DNA from: a virus
IMG/VR virus record: IMGVR_UViG_3300005838_000054
Span: 1 to 27,451 of that record
Length of the DNA: 27,451 nucleotides
Strand: one strand, 5' to 3'
The notes beneath the pieces were generated by a model. It did no database searches. It had not been told where the DNA came from and saw nothing but the letters and a program-made list of their open reading frames with translations. This document shows, piece by piece, positions 1 to 8,689 of this stretch (within the stretch, counting starts at the first letter, position 1; each line of letters begins with the position of its first letter). Position numbers and translations under genes: made by a program.

Positions 1-1
1 C

Positions 2-2317
2 TATGGAAATATCGCTGAGTGGTGGAGAGATTTCTCTTCTGGGACTGGCAAGTGGTTTACCCGGTTGGGCGCGGGGATGGACAAGTTCAAAACGTCCGGT
101 GAGGCTGCTTGGAAGTTTTGGAAGAATATTTTTCGTGAGATTGGCGACTTCATGGGGGGTCGCTTTCAGGAGTACGACAAAGACATCACTAAGAACTTAG
201 AACAGTTCCAGCATTTCGGTACAACATTTGGCAGGGTGATTGCTGGTCTGTTGGGTGTGGTGACTGCTTTCAAGGATGAGTTTATGGGGATGCTTCCTGA
301 ACTGAATTCGTTCTTTGATTTCTTGACTATGGATGTTTTCCCTGTAATGCAGGATTTCGCTGTTCAGTTCGCCAAGGCGTTTAAGTCTGCGCTTCCTGTC
401 ATTCGCAATATCGCTTCGGCTTTCCTGCCTATGTTGAATGCTTTGAATAAGTTGATTGGTGCTATTGGTGGCTCTAGTGGTCTTGGTGGTTTGGCTGTTT
501 TGGTGGCTGGCTGGTTGACTATGACTAAGGGCGGTCAGGATTCGATGCAGTACATGAGGGGGGGTTATCTGGGCGATGTCGCTCCCAGAGGCCGTGGATC
601 GTTGAGTCATCGCTTGGGCGCGTCTGTGGGTAACCGGTTCAGGGCCGGGAGAGGTGCTATGGCCGATGGTGCCGGGATGGCCGGTACGGGTGGTGCTTTC
701 TTTGCTACAGGGGCAGGTGTATCTGCGGCGAGATTCCCGGTTCTGGGTGGCGGGTTACACGGTCCTGTAGATCCCCGACTGACCCAGTCGCAGGCGCTTC
801 GGCAGCGGTGGGGAAATCGCATGAAAAACATGGGGAGCGCTAGGGCCGGTTTCGGAATGTCCAAGGGTATGGGCATGGGGCCGATGATGGGAATGATGAT
901 GGGCGGTCAGTTGCTTGGAAGCATGGTCGGAGGCGATGCTGGTGGTGCCATATCGTCAGCGGGTTCGTATGCGGCCATGGGGTCGATGCTGGGACCGGGG
1001 GGTGCTTTGCTTGGTGCAGGGCTTGGTTTCGGCAAGGCTGCGTTGGATGCTCGTACCGGTAAGGGTGGAGCATTGGCTGGTGCCGCTAGTGGTGCAGCGT
1101 TGGGTGGAATGTTGGGCGGTCCGATTGGGGCAGGTATTGGTGCCGCATTGGGTGGCGCTATTGGTTGGTGGAAGGGAAACAAGAACGCTGAAAAATTAGC
1201 CAAGGCCGGTGAAGATTTGGCTAAAGAGACGGTTGATGCGATTGTTGACGGTTTCAAAAGCAAGAGTAGGGAAGGAATCAATAAGGATCGTCAAGATCTA
1301 GTAGACCTCATCAACGATGAAGTTCGCATGAAGGACATGGCGAAACAAAAGGGTGTTTCGTATGAAGCGTTTGATTCTGAGATGCGGTTACAACAGATCG
1401 CGTTGGAAGAGTCAGTCCCCGGAATCTTTGCAAACATTGATTCAAGCGTTAACAAGTTGGCAGAGATAACTGGTCATGCTGCTGACGATATTGAAGCAAA
1501 TGCTGCGCGTTGGGGGATCGCCTTGCAGGGAGGCCAGCAGGCGATTGATGATTATGTAAAGAAGGCAAACGAGGCTTTTAAGGACCACACCGAAGCGAAC
1601 GTTGCTTCGATTATCGACGGGGTGGTGTATGACACATTTATGAATAGCCCGTTGGACGTTCAAAATCGTAAGGATCGTGCAAGGGACGAGTCACGGGCAG
1701 CAATGAATAACCTGTTTGCTGACATGCAGGCAACTGGCAAGGTTGATCCTGACTTGATGGCTGGGATGAAGTCGGCAGCCATGGCAGAGGGTTCGGCACT
1801 TGGTTTGACGGGTGGTGCGCTTACGCAGTGGGTTGATGCTGGTATTCGGGGTTTGCCAGAATTGGCTCGCCGGGGTGGATATAGCATTGATAGCGGTGCG
1901 ATGAATGAACTCACCGGCCAGTGGGGTGAGGGCGGTTTTTATGGTGCAGCCTTTGAGAACTTTAAAGATACGAACTATTATGCTCAGAACCTAACTCAAA
2001 TGAGTGGTCGTATGGGAATGAGTGAGACTGAATTGGAAACAACCATAAAGGACATGTTCCACGCTGTTGATGCCGAGGCACAGATGGCAATCTTCAATGA
2101 GAGGTTGCATTCTGAGGCTGCCGATGCGTTGGTGGAATACAAGAACCAAGTTGTTCTTTCTACTGAAGCGCTAGCAGAGTTCCGTGCAAGGCTTTTGGGT
2201 GGGGGAGGCTTCACAAACACCTACCGTCCGGGCAGCCTGAATGATAGATGGGAACGAGGGGTTGGAGTAACAGATGAAGAGTTGGTTGATTATGAATCAT
2301 GGCTGTCGGCCCAGTAG
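2..2317 (+). CDS. Tail tape measure protein, C-terminal part (5' truncated by window)
   Basis: The frame is open from base 2, so the gene begins upstream; 771 residues are visible. Tape measure proteins set tail length, fill the tail tube and often help DNA cross the host envelope. What is seen: amphipathic and hydrophobic helices at the start (for example VIAGLLGVVTAF and LGGLAVLVAGW), then a long Gly/Met/Ala-rich stretch (about 840-1170) that includes a glycine-zipper-like segment near 1063-1170 ending in GGAIGWW, then a soluble helical C-terminal half with no recognised enzyme domain. The size, composition and position just before hub genes fit a tape measure protein of a contractile-tailed phage. 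A TTG at 65 and an ATG at 77 lie in frame but are internal. The gene ends 17 bases before the next start. The family is inferred from composition and context, not from a diagnostic motif. Confidence 0.8.
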   Translation, partial: YGNIAEWWRDFSSGTGKWFTRLGAGMDKFKTSGEAAWKFWKNIFREIGDFMGGRFQEYDKDITKNLEQFQHFGTTFGRVIAGLLGVVTAFKDEFMGMLPELNSFFDFLTMDVFPVMQDFAVQFAKAFKSALPVIRNIASAFLPMLNALNKLIGAIGGSSGLGGLAVLVAGWLTMTKGGQDSMQYMRGGYLGDVAPRGRGSLSHRLGASVGNRFRAGRGAMADGAGMAGTGGAFFATGAGVSAARFPVLGGGLHGPVDPRLTQSQALRQRWGNRMKNMGSARAGFGMSKGMGMGPMMGMMMGGQLLGSMVGGDAGGAISSAGSYAAMGSMLGPGGALLGAGLGFGKAALDARTGKGGALAGAASGAALGGMLGGPIGAGIGAALGGAIGWWKGNKNAEKLAKAGEDLAKETVDAIVDGFKSKSREGINKDRQDLVDLINDEVRMKDMAKQKGVSYEAFDSEMRLQQIALEESVPGIFANIDSSVNKLAEITGHAADDIEANAARWGIALQGGQQAIDDYVKKANEAFKDHTEANVASIIDGVVYDTFMNSPLDVQNRKDRARDESRAAMNNLFADMQATGKVDPDLMAGMKSAAMAEGSALGLTGGALTQWVDAGIRGLPELARRGGYSIDSGAMNELTGQWGEGGFYGAAFENFKDTNYYAQNLTQMSGRMGMSETELETTIKDMFHAVDAEAQMAIFNERLHSEAADALVEYKNQVVLSTEALAEFRARLLGGGGFTNTYRPGSLNDRWERGVGVTDEELVDYESWLSAQ

Positions 2318-2334
2318 GGATTGGGAGGTGAATC

Positions 2335-3231
2335 ATGCCGCATGGACCCGGAAATATAGGACACGATACTGAGACGGTAGAAAAAATTGCATCTCTGGGT
2401 GCAAGATGGGCGACGATAGTAGAATTTTATGTAGAGAGTGACGCTGGCGAGGTAGTGATTCAGAAAGTTCGTCAGGAACGTGCCGTCAAACTACAACAGA
2501 TACCCGTCGGACCAGCAGCAGAAGATAGAAAGTTGTTTTGGGCGAACCGCGATTATCAGGAAGATGTTGCGTTAACTTTTCAATTTCCGTATGGACCCAA
2601 AGACATCAAATATGGAGCAAACGCTCTTGAATATTCTGAAGTGATGCGTCCTAGTCGCAAACCTTTGCTTCGATCAAAGTTTCCTAAAAATCGCACAGTT
2701 TCTTTGAACGCTGTAATTGCCCATAGGGCGAGTCATGGATTTTTACCGTGTGAAGATCAACTGGCTATTTTATATTCAATGGCGGCACAAGATAAAGATC
2801 TGATTTTTTCCCATGGGGGGATAGCGCTTCCGTTCCACGTTAGGATGACTTCTTTAAACGTTACGGCGCGGCGACGCAACGAGAGTGGTTTGATAACACA
2901 AGCAAAGATAGATATAACTTTGAAAGAATCTATTTCTATCAATCAGCAGATTGTTTTCTTGACCGCTGTTCCCCATGAACCGGCAATAGTAAATGAACCT
3001 CCGCCCGGACCCGTTGCTCTGACCGGTGCAGAAATGCGAAGTTTTGGGGAAGGTTCCGATGCTCAATTGGCAGAAGATGTAGCCACAGAAGATGGGGATC
3101 ATGCCACCGGCCTTGTGTATAGTGTCAGTCTTGCTGAGTTTATTGACGGTGGGGGTTTATCAGCCGGTGGATATCGTCGTCCTGTTCCGGCTGAACTTAC
3201 AACTGACCGATACCACGATCCGATTCTGTAA
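2335..3231 (+). CDS. Baseplate hub-region structural protein, function inferred from position
   Basis: This 298-residue protein starts at an ATG with a strong Shine-Dalgarno (GGGAGG at 2323-2328, six bases upstream). It sits between the tape measure and the gpD-like hub gene, where contractile-tailed phages carry a small hub or tail-terminus adaptor (the place of XkdP/LysM or gp53-type proteins). I see no clear LysM motif. The central part (about residues 115-200) looks like an alternating beta region with ALPFHVRMTSLNVTARRR and a following IDITLKES strand; the last 80 residues are acidic and Pro/Gly-rich and probably extended. There is no signal peptide or membrane segment. A role as baseplate hub or tube-to-hub adaptor is inferred from gene order only. 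It could equally be a phage-specific baseplate protein. Confidence 0.5.
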   Translation: MPHGPGNIGHDTETVEKIASLGARWATIVEFYVESDAGEVVIQKVRQERAVKLQQIPVGPAAEDRKLFWANRDYQEDVALTFQFPYGPKDIKYGANALEYSEVMRPSRKPLLRSKFPKNRTVSLNAVIAHRASHGFLPCEDQLAILYSMAAQDKDLIFSHGGIALPFHVRMTSLNVTARRRNESGLITQAKIDITLKESISINQQIVFLTAVPHEPAIVNEPPPGPVALTGAEMRSFGEGSDAQLAEDVATEDGDHATGLVYSVSLAEFIDGGGLSAGGYRRPVPAELTTDRYHDPIL

Positions 3232-3236
3232 ATCTT

Positions 3237-4637
3237 ATGGAGAGTTTAGACAATTTTCTGATTTCTGCGACTGATTCTGATCGCCAAATAGAAATCAATG
3301 AGTCAATAATGAATATGGCTTGTGATTTGTCGATGGATCTGACAACACAGTTGGAATTAGAGATTTATGATCCAAGTTTTTTGATGTTTAAGAATAACTA
3401 TTTTCAGATTCGGCGTCCATGTTCGTATGTCGGTTACGAATACGAGATTGCTGCTGTTTCGATAAAACGTGATCCAAATCAGCAGGATTCCGTAAGTGTC
3501 ACTTGCCGTTCACAAGTGATTCAGAAATTGAAACGAGAAAAGGGACAGAAGACTTGGACGGGTATTTCGGCGTCAACGTTTGCTAAGCAGATTGCAGAAG
3601 AACACGGCTTGCAATATTTTATTCAGACGAGCAATGAGAAAACTTCGATTACTCGTCAGCAGTCGGAAGATGTTGACGAGTCCACTTGGCAGGTGCTTGC
3701 ACGACTGGCTGGGGATTTAGATTATTTGCTTTTTGAATCTTACGGCATGTTGTTCTTTACGTCGGAAGAATTTTTGATGGAACGTCAGCCGGGGATCGAA
3801 TGCGATCTTGAATCAAAAGCAGAAGATGATCCGTGGTTTCTTCACAGTGCGGCCTTTCGGGCTAGCGATGATGCCCGTGCTGGGGTTACGGTCAGTTTTC
3901 AAGTGGGTAGAACGAATGGACAGCGTCTTCGTCCGGGTTTTAATGTTTCATTCAAGAATGCGGGAATATTTGGCGAAAAAAAATATTTGATCTCTTCTGT
4001 TACATGGTCAGTGGGCACTAATCAGCCAGTGGCGGTTCAAGCAAGAACGTTGGCAGAAACTGAAGACACGGTAGCCGATGCCACAGTTGGCTTGGGTGTG
4101 ATTCCTTGGGGATCACGGAACCTGAGTAAAGGTATGACGGGAACGGATGTCAAAAGGTTGCAGCGTGAAATCGGTATGCCGGATTATTCCCGAGATGGAG
4201 TATTCGGCACGATGACAGAAGGTTACGTTAAAAATTGGCAATCAGTGAACGAACTAGGGACAAGGACAGTTACTTCGGTTGGTGATATAGATCCTGCTGA
4301 TCGTCACTTCTTTGGTGGTAGCACTACCGGTGAAATTGTCACTTGGGTCGGGGATGGGATTATTGATCAAGACGATTGGAACTTCTTGAACGCCGCACCA
4401 TTGACTTATAGAGATCTAATGCCGATAGTAGACGGTGTGCCTCAAAGCGTTGTGATGTTGACTGGGGGGTACAGTTCTGCACAAAACAGTGAAGGTACTG
4501 CTGATTTTGTTATAGATCCAGCGGATCGTAGTTTCATAGAGAGACACAATGGTTCTATTGTAGAAACATCGCAACGTGTGAAAGCAAAAGAACCAACAGA
4601 TACTTTTTCACCTGAAGCAAGAAAGCATTATTGGTAA
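3237..4637 (+). CDS. Baseplate hub protein (gpD/gp27/XkdQ-like) with C-terminal peptidoglycan-binding domain
   Basis: A 466-residue protein five bases after the previous gene, with no strong ribosome site. The first ~280 residues have the hub-type beta architecture: TTQLELEIYDPSF near the start, a segment about WTGISASTFAKQIAEEHGL, then DVDESTWQVLARLAGDLDYL, the typical 'test the helix then unfold' region of gpD/gp27 hubs, ending in KKYLISSVTWSV. Residues about 296-338 form a PG_binding_1-like unit (KGMTGTDVKRLQREIG, then DGVFGTMTEGYVKNWQ). The tail after that holds three acidic loops (GDIDPADRHFF at 349, GDGIIDQDDWNF at 372, VIDPADRSF at 425) that recall EF-hand or dockerin calcium loops; this last point is tentative. 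The hub would form the trimeric ring between tail tube and spike. The stop overlaps the next ATG by one base. Confidence 0.75.
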   Translation: MESLDNFLISATDSDRQIEINESIMNMACDLSMDLTTQLELEIYDPSFLMFKNNYFQIRRPCSYVGYEYEIAAVSIKRDPNQQDSVSVTCRSQVIQKLKREKGQKTWTGISASTFAKQIAEEHGLQYFIQTSNEKTSITRQQSEDVDESTWQVLARLAGDLDYLLFESYGMLFFTSEEFLMERQPGIECDLESKAEDDPWFLHSAAFRASDDARAGVTVSFQVGRTNGQRLRPGFNVSFKNAGIFGEKKYLISSVTWSVGTNQPVAVQARTLAETEDTVADATVGLGVIPWGSRNLSKGMTGTDVKRLQREIGMPDYSRDGVFGTMTEGYVKNWQSVNELGTRTVTSVGDIDPADRHFFGGSTTGEIVTWVGDGIIDQDDWNFLNAAPLTYRDLMPIVDGVPQSVVMLTGGYSSAQNSEGTADFVIDPADRSFIERHNGSIVETSQRVKAKEPTDTFSPEARKHYW

Positions 4638-5899
4638 TGCAGCGGCCAATTACGCCACAAAAGAGTCATGGTCGGGGAGGGATCAAACACGGATTCTGGC
4701 AAGCAGAGGTAATGAAGGTAACTGCTTCAGCCAATGACCCCTATAAAATATTTATTAAAATCGACCGTTTGGGGGTTGGGGTCAACGATCCCGTTCCAGC
4801 AGATTATGTCGGTTCTCCTCCAAGGGTTGGAGATCTCCTTTGGGCTACTTTTGTTGAAAATAATCATGATGAGTATCTGATTTTCAACACCCAGCATCAA
4901 GTCAGTGACGACATGAGTGAAGGAGTTGTTCGTTTCGGTGGACAGACCGAACAGTACGGGGTAACGATGAGAATCAACCCCACGGAGTATGTCGGATCTA
5001 ATCGTGCATCCATCATGTTGGATAACACGATCATGGGAACAGATAGTTCTGGGATTGGAACGGAGGGAGACTGGTACGTTTATGATAAGAAGAATGATGC
5101 GTACAATTTGCATCATTCCGGCCATTCCAATGTAGCCAATGGTGGGCTGACTGTCAGGGCCACCGGTACGCACACGCAGGGTACTGCGGGCACGTTTGAG
5201 CGGTACATCCAGTTTGCTCCAAGTTATGATTGGAGTGGTTATGAACGGAACGGCATCTTTACTAACACTCAGTACAACGACTTTACGTTCTTTGGAACGT
5301 TTTATCAGTACGGTTGCCATCCTCTCTCAAACAATCACTACTCGCTTGGCTACAACGGAGCGCGATGGAGCGAGTTGTATTGCTCCAATGGGACAATAAA
5401 CACATCAGATGAGAACCAGAAAACAGACATCGGTGACTGTGATCTGGGATTGGCATTTATCAATGCCCTACGGCCTGTAAAATTCAAGTGGATTGAGACC
5501 GAGGGAAGAACAGGGGTTAGGACGCACTACGGCCTGCTGGGACAGGAGGTCGAAACAGTATTGGGGAGCGCTGCTTCCGACACGGCCATCTGGACTAACG
5601 CACTGATTGAAGCACGCCCCGAAATGGCGGGTGACCCTGAACGCAATGTCATTGCCGTCCCTGCCGTGGAAGAACACTACGAGCAGGGATTGCGGTATAC
5701 GGAACTCATATCGCCTATGATTAAAGCAATACAGGAAATAAATGTTCAACTAGAAGGGAATGCTTTTCAATCTCAATCTGCTGTTGATTACATAGCAGAC
5801 TTCGACGCCAAGATGTTGGCAAAACAGCCACAGGCTGACCAAGACCGTGCTGACATAGCGGATCTCAAGACCCGTGTTGCCGCTCTGGAAGCCAGTTAG
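4637..5899 (+). CDS. Baseplate spike: OB-fold N-terminus with C-terminal peptidase S74 chaperone domain
   Basis: The start is the ATG in TAATG at 4637, overlapping the hub stop; a TTG six bases earlier is in frame but inside the hub gene. The product has 420 residues. Residues about 18-87 resemble the OB-fold of gp5/gpV-type spikes (KHGFWQAEVMKV, DPYKIFIKIDRLGVG, PRVGDLLWATFVE). The middle is Gly/Asn/Thr-rich beta structure. Residues about 257-385 match the S74 intramolecular chaperone: SDENQK (S257 and K262, the five-residue spacing of the known Ser-Lys dyad), LGLAFINALRPVKFKW, HYGLLGQEVE, and LRYTELISPMIKAIQE. S74 domains help beta-helical trimers fold and usually cut themselves off. The position after the hub supports a central spike or hub-attached fibre. 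A short helical tail (RADIADLKTRVAALEAS) looks like a coiled coil. Confidence 0.8.
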   Translation: MQRPITPQKSHGRGGIKHGFWQAEVMKVTASANDPYKIFIKIDRLGVGVNDPVPADYVGSPPRVGDLLWATFVENNHDEYLIFNTQHQVSDDMSEGVVRFGGQTEQYGVTMRINPTEYVGSNRASIMLDNTIMGTDSSGIGTEGDWYVYDKKNDAYNLHHSGHSNVANGGLTVRATGTHTQGTAGTFERYIQFAPSYDWSGYERNGIFTNTQYNDFTFFGTFYQYGCHPLSNNHYSLGYNGARWSELYCSNGTINTSDENQKTDIGDCDLGLAFINALRPVKFKWIETEGRTGVRTHYGLLGQEVETVLGSAASDTAIWTNALIEARPEMAGDPERNVIAVPAVEEHYEQGLRYTELISPMIKAIQEINVQLEGNAFQSQSAVDYIADFDAKMLAKQPQADQDRADIADLKTRVAALEAS

Positions 5900-5946
5900 A
5901 AACTATACTAATAAAGATAGCAACTATACCCAGTGAGGTGTTTAAA

Positions 5947-6696
5947 GTGTCATTGCCAGCAAAGAAGAATGTTGATCTTTCGCTGCTTCATCCACGTTTT
6001 GTACAACGGTTGGAAGCCTTCTTTAGAGATCCGCGTATCAGTGGTCGTGTAAGAATTACAAGTGGTTGCCGAACTTACGCAAAGCAGAAATATTTTTATG
6101 ATGGCTATAAAAATCGTAAGGCTGGATTTAACTTAGCGGCTGATCCGGATCGCCGTTTTGGACCTAAAGCCTTGAATGGTGTTGGGATTTGGCGTGGAAG
6201 TTGGCACATGGAACAGGACGACGGATTTTGCTACGCGGTCGATTTTGGTTTGTGTGGTAATGGAATAAAGAAATGGGAAGTTAATAACATCGCTAAAGAG
6301 TATGGGATGCATCCGACGGTTCGTGGTGAGTGGTGGCATCACCAGCCGCGGGCCTCTACCGATTGGTTTGATGCTCCGGCTATGACTGGTGTGGGAGTTA
6401 AGGAAGAAACAAAAGAACCGGTTATGGATTGGGGGGCATTGTTGAGGTATCACGCTGCTCTTACGGCTGAAATAAGGACGAATCCGATTCGGAGGAAAGA
6501 GCGTTCGGATCGGGTGAAGGTGTTGCAGCGTCGGTTGGGGGCTTTGGGTATTGATTGTGGAAAGATCGACGGGATCTTTGGTTGGGGAACCAAAAGGAAG
6601 GTCAAGCAGTTTCAGCGAATCAACCGTCTGACAAGGGACGGGGTCGTTGGGCCGGAAACGTGGGATGAAATGTGGGGGAGTGAGCCTTTGTCGTAG
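5947..6696 (+). CDS. Endolysin: M15 (VanY-like) peptidase with C-terminal peptidoglycan-binding domain
   Basis: The 249-residue product is read from GTG at 5947, which has GAGGTG six bases upstream; an in-frame GTG at 5938 would add three residues but would lie inside that ribosome site. The M15 zinc peptidase signature is present: SGCRTYAKQK, then GSWHMEQ with H87, AVDFG with D99, and GEWWHHQ with E128 and H131. These correspond to the SxH...D...ExxH residues of D-Ala-D-Ala carboxypeptidases and L-Ala-D-Glu phage endopeptidases. The H-to-D gap is 11 residues, longer than the usual 6. Residues about 180-245 form a PG_binding_1 domain (RVKVLQRRLGALG, DGIFGWGTKRKVKQFQ, DGVVGPETW). It should cleave peptidoglycan cross-links. 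No holin or spanin is adjacent, so a tail-associated role is possible, but the lack of hub-type domains favours a lysis enzyme. Confidence 0.85.
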   Translation: MSLPAKKNVDLSLLHPRFVQRLEAFFRDPRISGRVRITSGCRTYAKQKYFYDGYKNRKAGFNLAADPDRRFGPKALNGVGIWRGSWHMEQDDGFCYAVDFGLCGNGIKKWEVNNIAKEYGMHPTVRGEWWHHQPRASTDWFDAPAMTGVGVKEETKEPVMDWGALLRYHAALTAEIRTNPIRRKERSDRVKVLQRRLGALGIDCGKIDGIFGWGTKRKVKQFQRINRLTRDGVVGPETWDEMWGSEPLS

Positions 6697-6765
6697 TTTT
6701 CTTTCCTTGGTCGCAGGCGAAGGCAGGCTAAAATCTGTTTGTCCTAGATCTTAGAGTAGGCTTAT

Positions 6766-7059
6766 ATGGAAGTTTTATCTATACCATTATCGTTAGACTC
6801 AACTGGTGGATTCAAACATGTTGATACCACTAGCGATGAGTATAAAGCCGAGCAGGTTCAAGTATTCGTTTTGACCCACAAGGGCGAGCGTCCGGTGTAT
6901 CCGACATTCGGTGTCACTGATCCTGTTTTCGACAATATGGCGACGGAAGACATTTTAGAAGAGTTTTCAACATTTTATGGAAGTTCGATTTTGTTAGATC
7001 GTGTTAACATAATCAAGAGTGCAGGTACTGTTAGCAGAATAGAAGTCAATTTTCAATAG
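6766..7059 (+). CDS. Baseplate wedge protein, gp25-like
   Basis: A 97-residue protein of the gp25/gpW family length. It opens with the short strand SIPLSLDSTGGF, has the family signature KGERPVYPTFG near residues 44-55, then an acidic helix (ATEDILEEFSTFYGSSILL) and a final strand (VSRIEVNF). In contractile tails gp25 sits at the sheath-baseplate junction, next to the J-like wedge, and starts sheath assembly. The gene order gp25, then J, then gpI is the standard one in P2- and T4-type baseplates and is followed here. A 69-base gap separates it from the endolysin; the start at 6766 has a GAGTAGG about six bases upstream. Confidence 0.88.
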   Translation: MEVLSIPLSLDSTGGFKHVDTTSDEYKAEQVQVFVLTHKGERPVYPTFGVTDPVFDNMATEDILEEFSTFYGSSILLDRVNIIKSAGTVSRIEVNFQ

Positions 7060-7065
7060 GGGTTC

Positions 7066-8688
7066 ATGATGGCATCTCCAGATTTTAGTACCTATGTAGA
7101 TTTGACTCCTTTTGATACGACTGTTACTTCGATTTTGGAGGAGAGTATTACGCAGGCCCGCGCTTTGATTCCTAGTTGGGAACCTCGCGTTGGGCAAATG
7201 GAGACGACTTTGCTGGAAGCAACGGCGCATCAGACGGCGGTTTTGGCGAATTCTGCAAATCGTTTGCCTGCCTCCACTGTGGAAACACTATTGAAGTTGT
7301 ATGGGGTTACTCGCTCTAATGGTGTGAAATCAACAGCAAAGATAACGATCAACTTTACTGATACCGCTGGTTACACGGTTCCTATCAGTACTCCATTTGC
7401 TTATTATGGTAGTAGTGGTGAGGTTTTGGTGTACATGTTGGATGCGGCTCAAACGGTGAGTGCGGGGTCGTCACAACTAACCCTGTGTCCGGTTACGGCT
7501 CAGGCAATTGGATCGGCGTATAACGGTCCTCCGAATGGAAGCACCTTGCAGGTGTTGGCAACGATTCCTTACATTTCTTCAGTTGTTTTTGATCTCAAAC
7601 CTTCTGGTGGATTTGATGCCGAATCAGATGACATATATTTTTCTAGGGCGATAACGACTCTGGCTGGATATTCTTCGGTGTTGGCAACTGAGAGTCAAAT
7701 CCAAAATTATGTATTGGCAAATTATGCAACTACTGGTTTCCGTGCAAAGGCATACAACAAACGACGGTTTGCTGATAGGAACATGGTGACTGGTGGAGGG
7801 GAACATACTGCTTATGTTTTGCTATCTCTTGCCAGTGAGAATGTAAACGGATATTCTCGTTCAGTCGATGATGCGACTCTTCTTGCTGCGGATTTGACAA
7901 CTATTTCCACTGCTATAAACGCTAAGATTGCCACCGGGCTTTCTGTTGAAGTTCATAACGCAGAATTGGTTGGCGTCGGCGTAACGCTGGAGGTTTACAA
8001 GACCACAGCGGCTGCGTCCGGAACGGTGAACACAGCCGTTCAGACAGCCTTGAAAATATATTTGGATTCCGATGCTTGGGATTGGGACCGAGTAGTTCGA
8101 CTAAATGAAATCATCAGTTTGGTTGATGGTGTAACAGGTGTTGATTATGTCAAGTCAGTAACATTGTCTCTGCCCGAGGAAACGGTTGCCTGTGCAACGA
8201 TAGCGAACATGCCCGTGGTGTACGACAACGGAACCGCTGGGGTTGGTGCCACAGTGACGAATTCAGGCACTCAAGCGGCGTTTACTGTCGATGGTGTTAC
8301 CCCATCTGCTGATGCCCGTATCTTGGTTAAGGATCAAAGTACTGCTTTTCAGAACGGTATTTATACTTTGACAACAGTGGGTGACGGTTCGTCCAATTGG
8401 GTTTTGACTAGAGCAGCGGATGCTGACGTTGTTGGTGAGTTGTGTGTTGACAAGTTTGTTTGGGTAACGGCAGGTACGGCCAATGGAAACGAAGGGTGGT
8501 CTTGCAGCGTCGCTCCCACGATAATGGGAGCAGGTACAACGACCTTTATTCAAACCACTACGGCTGTTCGGGCCGAGGTGATGGCATCTAATGCAACGGA
8601 TACAACGGGTGCCTTGACTGGCGATATTCGCATGAATCATTTAGGAATGCTGACTTATCCAAGTACGCTTACTGTCACGGTAACTTAA
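7066..8688 (+). CDS. Baseplate J-like wedge protein (gp6/gp47-type) with an inserted fibre-type module
   Basis: A 540-residue protein beginning ATGATG at 7066, six bases after the gp25-like gene. The N-terminal half shows the J pattern: an early helical region (EESITQARALIPSWEPR, ETTLLEATAHQTAVLANSA), RLPASTVETLLKLYGV, then an extended beta part and the conserved core DDIYFSRAITTLAGYSSVL...IQNYVLAN. The C-terminal J region continues with AINAKIATGLSVEVHNAEL, LVGVGVTLEVYK and WDRVVRLNEIISLVDGV. It is then interrupted by about 125 residues (roughly 373-499) carrying VVYDNGTAGVGATVT, ARILVKDQ and QNGIYTLTT, a module normally seen in fibres. The expected final strand (MNHLGMLTYPSTLTVTVT) follows. 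The protein should form the wedge ring around the hub and link to the gpI-like protein. Confidence 0.85.
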   Translation: MMASPDFSTYVDLTPFDTTVTSILEESITQARALIPSWEPRVGQMETTLLEATAHQTAVLANSANRLPASTVETLLKLYGVTRSNGVKSTAKITINFTDTAGYTVPISTPFAYYGSSGEVLVYMLDAAQTVSAGSSQLTLCPVTAQAIGSAYNGPPNGSTLQVLATIPYISSVVFDLKPSGGFDAESDDIYFSRAITTLAGYSSVLATESQIQNYVLANYATTGFRAKAYNKRRFADRNMVTGGGEHTAYVLLSLASENVNGYSRSVDDATLLAADLTTISTAINAKIATGLSVEVHNAELVGVGVTLEVYKTTAAASGTVNTAVQTALKIYLDSDAWDWDRVVRLNEIISLVDGVTGVDYVKSVTLSLPEETVACATIANMPVVYDNGTAGVGATVTNSGTQAAFTVDGVTPSADARILVKDQSTAFQNGIYTLTTVGDGSSNWVLTRAADADVVGELCVDKFVWVTAGTANGNEGWSCSVAPTIMGAGTTTFIQTTTAVRAEVMASNATDTTGALTGDIRMNHLGMLTYPSTLTVTVT

Positions 8689-8689
8689 G

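Noticed and set aside
840-1170. Hydrophobic Gly/Met/Ala-rich segment that could be a holin
   Set aside because: It is inside the large tape measure frame with no separate start or ribosome site; glycine-zipper segments are normal for tape measure proteins.
65-2317. TTG at 65 as the true start of the first gene
   Set aside because: The frame is open back to base 2 with plausible protein sequence (ending TGKWFTRLG before it) and tape measure proteins are usually longer, so the gene most likely begins before the window.
4727-5320. 197-codon open frame on the - strand
   Set aside because: It is fully opposite the spike gene, has no ribosome site or context, and resembles no family; the + strand frame has clear domains.
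5900-5946. Possible promoter (TATACT at 5904-5909) before the endolysin
   Set aside because: The nearest -35-like hexamer (TTGCCG at 5877) is 21 bases away, outside the usual spacing, and the AT-rich gap is short. It could be real but cannot be supported from sequence alone.
6697-6765. Possible terminator or hairpin after the endolysin
   Set aside because: Only a weak three- to four-base stem (TCG-CAGG-CGA) can be drawn and no T-run follows it. Nothing firm is seen in this 69-base gap.
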